A stretch of DNA of 8,266 nt, taken from positions 1 to 8,266 of the forward strand of contig CAZGBU010000093.1 in assembly GCA_964523945.1 (NCBI GenBank), written 5' to 3'. A program made the translations under genes and the position numbers. Shown piece after piece: positions 1 to 5,932 of this stretch. Position 1 is the stretch's first letter; each line of letters starts with the position of its first letter. The notes beneath the pieces are model-generated. The model was given only the letters and a program-made list of their open reading frames with translations. It did not search any database and had not been told where the DNA came from. The DNA is from CAKTOF01 sp964523945 (GTDB lineage: Bacteria; Bacillota; Clostridia; Oscillospirales; Oscillospiraceae).

Positions 1-20
1 GTTATTTCTACCACCACCAT
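1..20 (-). CDS. Possible start of next pst gene (pstA expected), partial
   Basis: On the minus strand, an AAAAGG Shine-Dalgarno-like stretch lies just after the pstC stop. It is followed by ATG GTG GTG GTA GAA in one open frame that runs off the left edge. The ATG (18-20) touches the AGG, so one of the in-frame GTG codons at 12-17 is the better-spaced start. Only about six codons are visible and nothing in them is diagnostic. PstA, the second permease, usually follows PstC, so the identity is inferred from gene order alone. Confidence 0.3.
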
Positions 21-38
21 CCTTTTGGGGGTTGACAC

Positions 39-959
39 TTAATAGTTAATCTTTTCCCGTTTGAGCACCAGGTTCAGCAGAGCGTTGATCAGCATGATGA
101 ACAGGAACAGAACCAGACCAATCGAATAGAGCGCATTGCGCTGCAGACTGCCGGGGCTGGCGTAGTTCATCTCAATTGCAATGCCGGTGGTCAGGAAGCG
201 GACGCTGGAAAACAGCGACGGCATGTTTGCCACGTTGCCGGCAACCATGATGATGGCCATCGCTTCGCCGATGGCGCGGCCGATACCCAGCACGACCGCC
301 GTTGCGATGCCGCTCTTTGCAGCCGGCACGCTGACACGAAAGTATGTCTCAAGCGGTGTGGCGCCCAGCGCAAGGCTGGCCTCCTCATACTCTTTCGGCA
401 CTGCCTGCAGGGCTGTCTCTGATACGGAGATGATTGACGGCAGGATCATGACAGCCAGCACGATGATCGCGGCAAACAGGCTGTCACCGGCTGCCAGATG
501 AAATGTGCGCTGGATCCATGGCACCAGTACGATCATACCGACCAGACCATAGACGACCGAGGGAATACCGGCAAGCAGATTGACCGCTGCACGGATCACA
601 CTGGCCACGCGCGGCGGCGCGACCTTGGCCAGAAATACCGCTGTAAAAAAGCCGATTGGAACACCGATGACAATCGCCCCGGCTGTACCGTAGACAGAGG
701 TGAGAATCAGCGCCAGGATACCGTACTGATCTTCGCTGGCTTTCCACGTCGTGCCGAACAGGAAGTTAAAAAGCCCTACTTCACGAATGGCCGGGATGCC
801 GGAAATAATCAGGTAGATGGAGATTAACAGCACGAAAGCCACTGCGATCAGGCCACAGATAACGAACACGACTGTCATAATATGTTCCGCTGGATGGCTC
901 CGCTTTTCGGCGGTTTCCACAGTTGGAACCCGCACTTTTTGTGTATCTTTCATAGACAT
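39..959 (-). CDS. pstC: Phosphate ABC transporter permease PstC
   Basis: Integral membrane subunit of the PstSCAB high-affinity phosphate importer; with PstA it forms the channel across the cytoplasmic membrane. The 306-residue product has a short hydrophilic N-terminus, then a first membrane helix at about 27-53 and further hydrophobic helices to the C-terminus. Family motifs visible are LAGIPSVVYGL at about 129-139, the ATPase-contacting EAA-like loop (EYEEASLALGA onward) at about 190-218, and GIGRAIGEAMAIIMVAGN at about 225-242. The last two are typical of PstC/PstA. I chose the ATG at 959 because AAAGG sits just upstream. The frame stays open to a GTG at 1001, but that start lies inside the upstream hairpin and adds a Cys-rich, non-family extension. 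It follows pstS by 95 bases and should be co-transcribed with it. Confidence 0.93.
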   Translation of the reverse strand: MSMKDTQKVRVPTVETAEKRSHPAEHIMTVVFVICGLIAVAFVLLISIYLIISGIPAIREVGLFNFLFGTTWKASEDQYGILALILTSVYGTAGAIVIGVPIGFFTAVFLAKVAPPRVASVIRAAVNLLAGIPSVVYGLVGMIVLVPWIQRTFHLAAGDSLFAAIIVLAVMILPSIISVSETALQAVPKEYEEASLALGATPLETYFRVSVPAAKSGIATAVVLGIGRAIGEAMAIIMVAGNVANMPSLFSSVRFLTTGIAIEMNYASPGSLQRNALYSIGLVLFLFIMLINALLNLVLKREKINY

Positions 960-989
960 TTCGCCTTTCTCTTCACACTCGCAATCGCA

Positions 990-1027
990 GCAGTACGACA
1001 CGGCCGGGTAAGGACGTGTCGTACTGC
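990..1027 (-). promoter_or_regulatory. Perfect hairpin in the pstS-pstC spacer
   Basis: The arms GCAGTACGACACG (990-1002) and CGTGTCGTACTGC (1015-1027) are exact reverse complements of 13 bp with a 12-nt loop. The hairpin starts 27 nt after the pstS stop and ends about 30 nt before the pstC start. No T-run follows on the minus strand, so it is not a classical intrinsic terminator. Such intercistronic stems after a binding-protein gene often shield the 3' end of its mRNA or attenuate read-through, so that PstS is made in excess over the permease. That role is inferred here; the stem itself is read directly. Confidence 0.7.
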
Positions 1028-1054
1028 GCGATTTCAGGTTGGAATCAGGTGCTG

Positions 1055-2041
1055 TTACGGAGCCACCGCGCCGGCGATGGCGATATACTCGGCGACTTCA
1101 TCGCTCATGGCGTAGTCCAGGAAGGCCTGCGCCTGTGCGGAGAGCTCGGTGCCCTCGACCGTGACCATCACAAACGGACGCTGGATTTCATAGCTGCCAT
1201 CTTTGACGGTTTCCTCGCTCGGTGCAACGCCGTTGACCATCACAGCCTTGACCGTGTCGTCGACTGCGGACAGGGAAGCATAGCCGATCGCGTTGGCGTT
1301 GCCGGCCACACCGCCGATGACGTCGCCAGTGGAGGAGTACTCGTTGGTGTAAGCGCACTCGCCCTCGACACCGACAATCTCTTCAAACGCGCTCCGGGTG
1401 CCGGAGCCATCCTCACGGCCGTAGACTGCAATCTCCAGGTCCTCGCCGCCCAGCTCGCTCCAGTTGGTGATTTCGCCCCGGAAGATCTGCGCGATCTCCT
1501 CAACGGTCAGGTCCTCGACGCCGTTGGCCGGGTTGACGACAACGGCAACACCGTCGAGCGCAACAATGTTCTCCACAGCGCCCTGGGCTTTCTCCTCATC
1601 GGTCAGCGCACGGCTTGACAAGCCAATGTCGACAGTACCGGCCAGAACAGCCTCAATGCCTGCGCCCGAGCCGGTGCCCGAGTAGTTGACGGTCACGTCC
1701 GGATGGAGCTCTGCGAATGTCTCCTGCAGGACGGCCATCACGTCGGCCATCGAAGTGGAGCCGTCGGTGTTGACAACGCCGCTGATCTCTTCCGTGGCGG
1801 TCTCGCCGCTCTCTTCGCCTTCGGCAGGCTGCTCAGCGTCCTGCTCGGGCGTAGTGGCCTCTTCCTCGCCGGTGACCGTTTCTTCTTCCGTGCTCACGTT
1901 TGTGTCGTCCGTGGTGTTGGAAACATTCGTGTCGTCATCCGTGGTTGTGTCCTCGGCCTCGTCCGAGCTGCAGCCGGTCAGAGCCGCCAGGACCAGCACG
2001 GCAGCCAGGCTGGCTGCCAGCATCTTTTTCCAGTGTTTCAT
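1055..2041 (-). CDS. pstS: Phosphate-binding lipoprotein PstS
   Basis: Extracellular, membrane-anchored substrate-binding protein that captures phosphate for the PstCAB importer. The 328-residue product begins with a lipoprotein signal: MKHWKK, a hydrophobic core, then lipobox LTGC with Cys24 as the predicted lipidated residue. Residues 25-86 form a low-complexity Asp/Glu/Thr-rich linker, including a repeated DDTNVS. The PBP fold follows, with phosphate-site motifs DGSTSM (93-98), SGTGSGAGIE (121-130), SSRALTDEE (142-150) and GREDGSGTRSAFEE (208-221). The start at 2041 is supported by AGGAGA about 10 nt upstream and by the signal peptide beginning there; the frame is open further upstream, but that stretch overlaps the promoter. 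First gene of the pst operon, preceded by a Pho-type promoter and followed by a hairpin and pstC. Confidence 0.96.
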   Translation of the reverse strand: MKHWKKMLAASLAAVLVLAALTGCSSDEAEDTTTDDDTNVSNTTDDTNVSTEEETVTGEEEATTPEQDAEQPAEGEESGETATEEISGVVNTDGSTSMADVMAVLQETFAELHPDVTVNYSGTGSGAGIEAVLAGTVDIGLSSRALTDEEKAQGAVENIVALDGVAVVVNPANGVEDLTVEEIAQIFRGEITNWSELGGEDLEIAVYGREDGSGTRSAFEEIVGVEGECAYTNEYSSTGDVIGGVAGNANAIGYASLSAVDDTVKAVMVNGVAPSEETVKDGSYEIQRPFVMVTVEGTELSAQAQAFLDYAMSDEVAEYIAIAGAVAP

Positions 2042-2087
2042 GATGTAATTTCTCCTTTTATGTTTCAGACTTTTGGATTGCAGCGTC

Positions 2088-2143
2088 AGTATATCGGCCC
2101 AGTGTAAAGTCCCAAACCCCGATTGTGTAAAAAAAGCGTTAAA
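2088..2143 (-). promoter_or_regulatory. Candidate PhoB-controlled pstS promoter
   Basis: Reading the minus strand: TTTAAC (2143-2138), TTTACA (2131-2126), TTTACA (2108-2103), then 9 nt and a -10 element TATACT (2093-2088). There is no good -35 hexamer; the best is TTGGGA at 2115-2110. The repeats are about 11.5 nt or multiples of it apart, resembling the TT(A/T/C)ACA Pho boxes known from Firmicutes. Transcription would start near 2081, leaving a leader of about 40 nt. A further TTTACA at 2172-2167 is out of phase. The layout matches the phoB promoter. Assignment to PhoB is inference from motif and gene context. Confidence 0.6.
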
Positions 2144-2210
2144 TCGCACAAAGAATTCGTCTGTCATGTAAAATCTGCATCCAGCCGCCGTTTTATGCGG
2201 GCCGGACGGC

Positions 2211-2222
2211 TTTCAATTGAAA
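2211..2222. repeat. 12-bp perfect palindrome upstream of pstS
   Basis: TTTCAATTGAAA reads identically on both strands. It lies between the phoR terminator and the pstS promoter, about 40 bp upstream of the outermost TTTACA element. It could be an operator half-site pair or simply an AT-rich chance palindrome; nothing else supports a function. Confidence 0.4.
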
Positions 2223-2225
2223 ACT

Positions 2226-2241
2226 GCGATTCCGCGATTCC
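2226..2241. repeat. Tandem 8-bp direct repeat
   Basis: GCGATTCC occurs twice with no spacer (2226-2233 and 2234-2241), just downstream of the phoR terminator in the non-coding gap before pstS. It may be a slippage duplication or a pair of binding sites; I see no way to choose from sequence alone. Confidence 0.4.
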
Positions 2242-2257
2242 AACGGATCGGGCAGGC

Positions 2258-2289
2258 AAAAGCCCGGCGCAGCATGTGCTGCGCCGGGC
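2258..2289 (-). terminator. Rho-independent terminator after phoR
   Basis: The arms GCCCGGCGCAGCA (2262-2274) and TGCTGCGCCGGGC (2277-2289) pair perfectly over 13 bp. The formal 2-nt loop would open to about 4 nt. On the minus strand the stem is followed by TTTT (2261-2258). It begins 11 bases after the phoR stop, so it should end the phoBR transcript and separate it from the pst operon. The T-run is short, but the stem is very GC-rich. Confidence 0.85.
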
Positions 2290-2299
2290 CGAGAGACAT

Positions 2300-3979
2300 T
2301 CAGTTGTGTTCCGCCTGGGCGGGGAGTGGGAAATAGATGGTAATGGTGGTGCCGCGGCCGACCTCGCTTGTCAGTTCGATCTGTGCGCCGAGATGCTGCG
2401 CGCCGTGCTTGACGATCGAGAGCCCGAGGCCCGTGCCGCCGATCTGCTTGGAGTGGCTTTTGTCAACGCGATAGAACCGCTCAAAGACCCGCGACTGGTC
2501 GGCGGCCGGAATGCCGATGCCGGTATCAGCAACAGACAGGCGGACGGCATCGTCCTCCCGCGTGACGCTGACGGTAACCGAGCCGCCCTCTTTGTTGTAT
2601 TTGATGGCGTTGTCGAGCAGGTTGCAGACCATTTCGTCGACGATCGGCGGCGGGCCGGAGACGACGGCGTGTTCGCCGGTCAGTGTGACGCTGACATGCT
2701 GCCGGTCCGCGGCAGCGGAAAGCCGGCTGACGGCATCGGCTGCAAGGTCATACAGATCGATGTCCTCACGCTCGGGCAAAAACCGCTCTTCATCGAGCCG
2801 GGACAGTCGGATAATGTCCTCGACAAGCGCAATGAGCCGGCGTGACTCCTGATAGATATCGCCGGCAAATTCGCGGCACTGTGCCTCGCTGACCAGACCG
2901 TCTTTCATCAGCTCGGCGAAGCCGGAGATCGAGGTCAGCGGCGTTTTCAGCTCATGCGATACATTGGCGGTGAATTCACGCCGCAGTTCCTCGCGCTGTT
3001 CGCGTTCTGTCACGTCGAGGATCAGCAGCACCGCGCCGGTCACCTGCCCGTTGGCTGTGACGGGGTTGCCGATGAGCTGGTAGTTGCGCTCGGCAAGATT
3101 CAGCATCGTCTCGGTGTGCTCGCCGGCGAGTGCGGCGTCGACCGCCTCGCGGAATTCACGGCTGCGATTGAATTGCAGTACACTGCCGCCCGCTGCGCTG
3201 GGTACGGCGTTGAGGATGCGCAGCGCGCTGGTGTTGTACGAGAGGATACACGCGCGATTGTCAATCAGCAGAAAGCCCTCGCTCATGTTCTCCGTGATGG
3301 CGGTGAATTCCTGCTGCCGGCTGCTCAGCTCGGCCATCTGCTGGTGAATGGTTTGATTCTGCTGGCGAATCCGCCGCAGCAGCGGTGCCAGTTCCTTGTA
3401 CAGCGGGCTGAGCATCGGCCGGTCAAGGTCGATGTCGTTGATCGGCTGCGTGATTCGATGGGCCAGACGCGAGGCGAGCAGCGCCGAGAGTGCCAGTGCC
3501 GCGGCCAGCACGCCGGCGAGCGGCGCGGCCGTGCTCAACAGCAGGCCGGCGACGGTATCCTGCTCGCATGAAATGCGAATGACGCGCCCGTCGGAAAGAC
3601 GCAGCGCGTAGTAGAGTGTTTTTTCGGAAAAGACCTGTGACTGATGCGCCGATTGGCCGATACCGGTCTGCATCGCTTCGCGGATTTCTTCGCGGTCTGC
3701 ATGGTTTTCCAGCGCTGCAGCGTCGGCCGCGCTGTCGTACAGGACGGTGCCATCCGTATCCACAAGCGTCAGCCGGTTCTCCAACGCCTGGTCCAGATGG
3801 TCCAGATAGTCGGTGCCGCCGAGCTCCACACCCTGTGCCGCAAGCGCCGCTTCGCTGGCCAGCTCGTCGTAGACCTGATCCTCAAAGCGCGAGTAGAGCA
3901 CACCGAGCAGCATCGCTGTACACAGGGCGATACAGAACAGGAGCACCGCGACGGTGCTCCGAAATATTCGAAGAGTCAT
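2300..3979 (-). CDS. phoR: Phosphate-regulon sensor histidine kinase PhoR
   Basis: Membrane sensor kinase that phosphorylates PhoB when phosphate is scarce. The 559-residue order is TM1 at about 8-29, an extracytoplasmic sensor segment at about 30-140 (with LVDTDGTVLYDS), TM2 at about 144-170, a short HAMP-like stretch near 174-210, and a PAS-like domain at about 222-325. The HisKA site is FTANVSHELKTPLTS with phospho-acceptor His342. The HATPase_c domain has the N box NLLDNAIKY (453-461), G1 DTGIGI (485-490), F box FERFYR (499-504) and G2 GGTGLGL (514-520). All catalytic motifs are intact. The ATG overlaps the phoB stop as ATGA and has GGAG 7 nt upstream, implying translational coupling. The kinase class is certain; the PhoR assignment rests on domain order, the phoB partner and the adjacent pst genes. 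Confidence 0.93.
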   Translation of the reverse strand: MTLRIFRSTVAVLLFCIALCTAMLLGVLYSRFEDQVYDELASEAALAAQGVELGGTDYLDHLDQALENRLTLVDTDGTVLYDSAADAAALENHADREEIREAMQTGIGQSAHQSQVFSEKTLYYALRLSDGRVIRISCEQDTVAGLLLSTAAPLAGVLAAALALSALLASRLAHRITQPINDIDLDRPMLSPLYKELAPLLRRIRQQNQTIHQQMAELSSRQQEFTAITENMSEGFLLIDNRACILSYNTSALRILNAVPSAAGGSVLQFNRSREFREAVDAALAGEHTETMLNLAERNYQLIGNPVTANGQVTGAVLLILDVTEREQREELRREFTANVSHELKTPLTSISGFAELMKDGLVSEAQCREFAGDIYQESRRLIALVEDIIRLSRLDEERFLPEREDIDLYDLAADAVSRLSAAADRQHVSVTLTGEHAVVSGPPPIVDEMVCNLLDNAIKYNKEGGSVTVSVTREDDAVRLSVADTGIGIPAADQSRVFERFYRVDKSHSKQIGGTGLGLSIVKHGAQHLGAQIELTSEVGRGTTITIYFPLPAQAEHN

Positions 3980-4650
3980 GTGCCGGCTCCAATCTTATAC
4001 CCTATGCCGCGGACGGTCTCAATACAGTTGCCGGCTGCGCCGAGTTTCTGGCGCAGTGTGCGCACGTGCACATCCACGGTTCGGCTCTCCCCGTTGAACT
4101 CATAGCCCCAGACGCGGTTGAGCAGTGTGTCGCGTGTGAGAACGATATCCTCGTTCTCGAGCAAAATGCACAGCAGCTCAAACTCCTTGAGCGTCAGTGT
4201 GACATCCCGGCCGTCCACCCGCACCAGGTGCCGTGACGGGCTGACATACAGCGGACCGACACGGTATTCCGTCTCATGCGGTGTCGTATCAACCCGGCGC
4301 AGCACAGCGCGGACGCGCGCTACAAGCTCCATCATACCGAACGGCTTAGAGATATAATCATCGGCGCCGTCGTCGAGTCCGACGACCCGATCGTACTCGG
4401 TGTCTTTCGCCGTCAGCATAATGACCGGGACTTTTTTGGTTGCGGGCGCAGCCCGCAGCCTGCGGAGTACGGAAAGTCCGTCTTCCTCCGGGAGCATGAT
4501 GTCCAGCAGGATCAGCTCCGGTGTCGCGTGTTCCATTGCGGCCCAGAAGTCTGATGGGGTCGCGAAGCCCTCGGCTTCAAACCCCTGGCTGTTGAGCGTA
4601 TAGACGACCAGTTTCCGGATGCTGTCGTCATCTTCCAGCAGATAAATCAT
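3976..4650 (-). CDS. phoB: Phosphate-regulon response regulator PhoB/PhoP (OmpR family)
   Basis: Cytoplasmic two-component response regulator and DNA-binding transcription factor. The 224-residue product has a receiver domain at about 1-118, with acidic pocket residues in EDDD (6-9), phospho-acceptor Asp50 in LLDIMLPEEDG, switch Thr80 and conserved Lys102 (SKPF). A winged-helix OmpR-type DNA-binding domain spans about 125-222, with TLTLKEFELL, the recognition-helix region TVDVHVRTLRQKL and the C-terminal ETVRGIGYKI hairpin. The ATG at 4650 follows AGGAGG at 9-nt spacing. It is co-transcribed with phoR through a 4-base overlap. Its own promoter carries the same TTTACA/TATACTG arrangement as pstS, which suggests autoregulation. 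In Firmicutes the orthologue is often called PhoP; the name here is by function and context. Confidence 0.93.
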   Translation of the reverse strand: MIYLLEDDDSIRKLVVYTLNSQGFEAEGFATPSDFWAAMEHATPELILLDIMLPEEDGLSVLRRLRAAPATKKVPVIMLTAKDTEYDRVVGLDDGADDYISKPFGMMELVARVRAVLRRVDTTPHETEYRVGPLYVSPSRHLVRVDGRDVTLTLKEFELLCILLENEDIVLTRDTLLNRVWGYEFNGESRTVDVHVRTLRQKLGAAGNCIETVRGIGYKIGAGT

Positions 4651-4677
4651 GTCAGGTCGCCTCCTTTGCTCTGCTCC

Positions 4678-4732
4678 AGTATACAGCCGGGTTGTAAAAA
4701 AGGAAATGGATGAAATATAAAATCTGTGTAAA
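4678..4732 (-). promoter_or_regulatory. Candidate autoregulated phoBR promoter with Pho boxes
   Basis: Minus-strand order: TTTACA (4732-4727), TTTATA (4721-4716), TTTACA (4698-4693), then 9 nt and the -10 TATACT (4683-4678) followed by GG. The hexamer starts are 11 and 23 nt apart, multiples of one helical turn, and no consensus -35 is present. The last two hexamers and the -10 have exactly the spacing seen upstream of pstS. The sequence is AT-rich inside a GC-rich neighbourhood. Transcription would start near 4671, leaving a leader of about 20 nt with the AGGAGG site. I see no terminator between the upstream regulator gene and this promoter, so read-through from it is possible. Confidence 0.6.
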
Positions 4733-4734
4733 AT

Positions 4735-5835
4735 TCAGACGGAGCCGCAGCGCTCCTGCGCGCGCAGGCGGCGGCGGATGCGGTTGAGATGGCGTTCAAA
4801 GTGACCGCCGTTGATAAACTCCGCGAGAACGTATTGCTCAAAAACCGGAACGGGACACGAACAGAAGCCGAGCGCCGCCTCGTATCGGGGCAGCAGCCGC
4901 TCCGGCAGGATCATATACCCGACGCGAAGCGCCGGCGAAAGGCTCTTGGAGAATGTGTTGAGATAGATGACCGCACCGGCAGCGTCCATGGCATAGAGCG
5001 TCTCGAGCGGTCTGCGGCCGAGTGAGAATTCCGAATCAAAGTCGTCCTCCACGAGCCAGGCGCCGCGCGCATGCGCCCAGGAGAGATAGGCATAACGCCG
5101 CGCAGCCGGTGCGCTCGCGCCGGTCGGATAACTGTGAAACGGCGTGACGTGCAGCACCTGCGCATGCGAGCGCGCGAGCGCCTCGTCCCCAATCCCGTCT
5201 GTACCGAGCGGCAGAAACTCACAGCGCGCCCCATGCGCGCAGTAGACCGCACGGATCTTCTCATAAGACGGCTCCTCGAGCCCATAGACCACGTCCCGGC
5301 CGAAGAGCTGGACGATCAGCCCATAGAGATATTCCGCGCCCGCACCGATGACAATCTGTTCCGGCCGCACGGTCATGCCGCGATAGCGGGACAGGTAGCC
5401 TGCGATGGCGTTGCGCAGCACACTGCAGCCCATGCGATCGGGCCGCTGTTCGAGTACGCCGGGATGAGCCGAGAGCACTTCGCGCATGATCCGTGCCATC
5501 GCAGAGTAAGGGAAATATCCAGTTGGCGCCGCGACAGCCGGCTCCGGCAGCGGCGTGGCCGGAGCGGCCGCCGGGACAGCGCGGCCCGGCAGTTCGAGCT
5601 GTGCGACGAAAAAACCGCTTCGTTCACGCGAATACAGATAGCCCTCATCCGCAAGGCGCTCATACGCGCCCTCAACCGTGACAATGCTGACGCCCAGATG
5701 CTCTGCCAGCGAGCGCTTTGATGGCAGCCGCTGCCCCGGCGCGAGCCGCCCGGCGAGGATATCGGCACGGATCTGCTGATAGAGATAGTCATACTTCGGC
5801 GCGCTGCCCCGAAGCTCCATATTATAGGTAAGCAT
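4735..5835 (-). CDS. MocR/PdxR-type PLP-dependent transcriptional regulator, C-terminally truncated
   Basis: The family joins a GntR winged-helix DNA-binding domain to a fold-type I aminotransferase-like domain that binds pyridoxal phosphate as an effector sensor. The 366-residue product shows the GntR domain at about 12-78 (YLYQQIRADILAGRLAPG, LPSKRSLAEHLGVS) and an aminotransferase-like domain from about 105 with IVIGAGAEYLYGL, VEDDFDSEF (262-270) and TFSKSLSPALRVGY, where Lys297 is the expected PLP Schiff-base lysine. By my alignment to GabR, Phe266 replaces the PLP-contacting Tyr. The protein stops at HFERHLNRIRRRLRAQER plus CGSV, about 100 residues short of the usual 450-480. The missing part is the C-terminal small domain. 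ATG 5835 has a weak AGGT upstream; ATG 5820 is an alternative without one. Divergent from an ECF S-component gene that it probably regulates. Full activity is uncertain, and it may be a decaying gene. Confidence 0.8.
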   Translation of the reverse strand: MLTYNMELRGSAPKYDYLYQQIRADILAGRLAPGQRLPSKRSLAEHLGVSIVTVEGAYERLADEGYLYSRERSGFFVAQLELPGRAVPAAAPATPLPEPAVAAPTGYFPYSAMARIMREVLSAHPGVLEQRPDRMGCSVLRNAIAGYLSRYRGMTVRPEQIVIGAGAEYLYGLIVQLFGRDVVYGLEEPSYEKIRAVYCAHGARCEFLPLGTDGIGDEALARSHAQVLHVTPFHSYPTGASAPAARRYAYLSWAHARGAWLVEDDFDSEFSLGRRPLETLYAMDAAGAVIYLNTFSKSLSPALRVGYMILPERLLPRYEAALGFCSCPVPVFEQYVLAEFINGGHFERHLNRIRRRLRAQERCGSV

Positions 5836-5932
5836 AATCTGACCTGATAAAAAAGTTTTGCTCTGGTAATTCCAAACGGTCCAATATACTGTATCATAAC
5901 GCTATCTTCAGAAAAAGGCAAGAGGGGATTCC
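5836..5932. promoter_or_regulatory. Divergent regulator/ECF control region
   Basis: This 97-bp AT-rich gap separates the MocR-type gene (minus) from the ECF S-component gene (plus). On the plus strand a -10-like TATACT lies at 5885-5890 inside ATACTGTAT (5886-5894, an ATAC-N-GTAT palindrome), with no recognisable -35. That would fit an activator-dependent promoter. Imperfect GGT-containing repeats at 5865-5875 (GGTAATTCCAA) and 5878-5884 (GGTCCAA) are candidate regulator half-sites. AGAGGGG at 5921-5927 is the ribosome-binding site of the plus-strand gene. The minus-strand promoter is not clear. Operator assignments are guesses. Confidence 0.45.

Noticed and set aside
960..1001. pstC start at the GTG at 1001
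   Set aside because: It would begin inside the 13-bp hairpin and add a Cys-rich non-family peptide. The ATG at 959 has a proper AAAGG.
2042..2167. N-terminal extension of the pstS frame to 2167
   Set aside because: The extension would translate the Pho boxes and -10. The lipoprotein signal peptide and AGGAGA site clearly mark the start at 2041.
2183..2211. Imperfect stem AGCCGCCG / CGGACGGCT upstream of pstS
   Set aside because: Only 8 pairs with a bulge and a 12-nt loop, no T-run in either direction; in GC-rich DNA this is expected by chance.
2123..3571. Long plus-strand open frames opposite phoR and pstS
   Set aside because: These are antisense shadows of GC-rich genes. They lack domain signatures and ribosome-binding sites, while the minus strand encodes intact, motif-complete proteins.
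4647..4841. Minus-strand open frame (about 64 codons) bridging the regulator end and the phoB start, ending ACATGA at the phoB ATG
   Set aside because: Considered as a frameshifted continuation of the MocR protein, but its residues after the shift do not resemble the family C-terminus, and it crosses the promoter and AGGAGG site of phoB.
5821..5826. Perfect TATAAT on the minus strand at the start of the regulator gene
   Set aside because: It lies downstream of the chosen ATG and would start transcription beyond the alternative ATG at 5820, leaving no plausible start with a ribosome-binding site.
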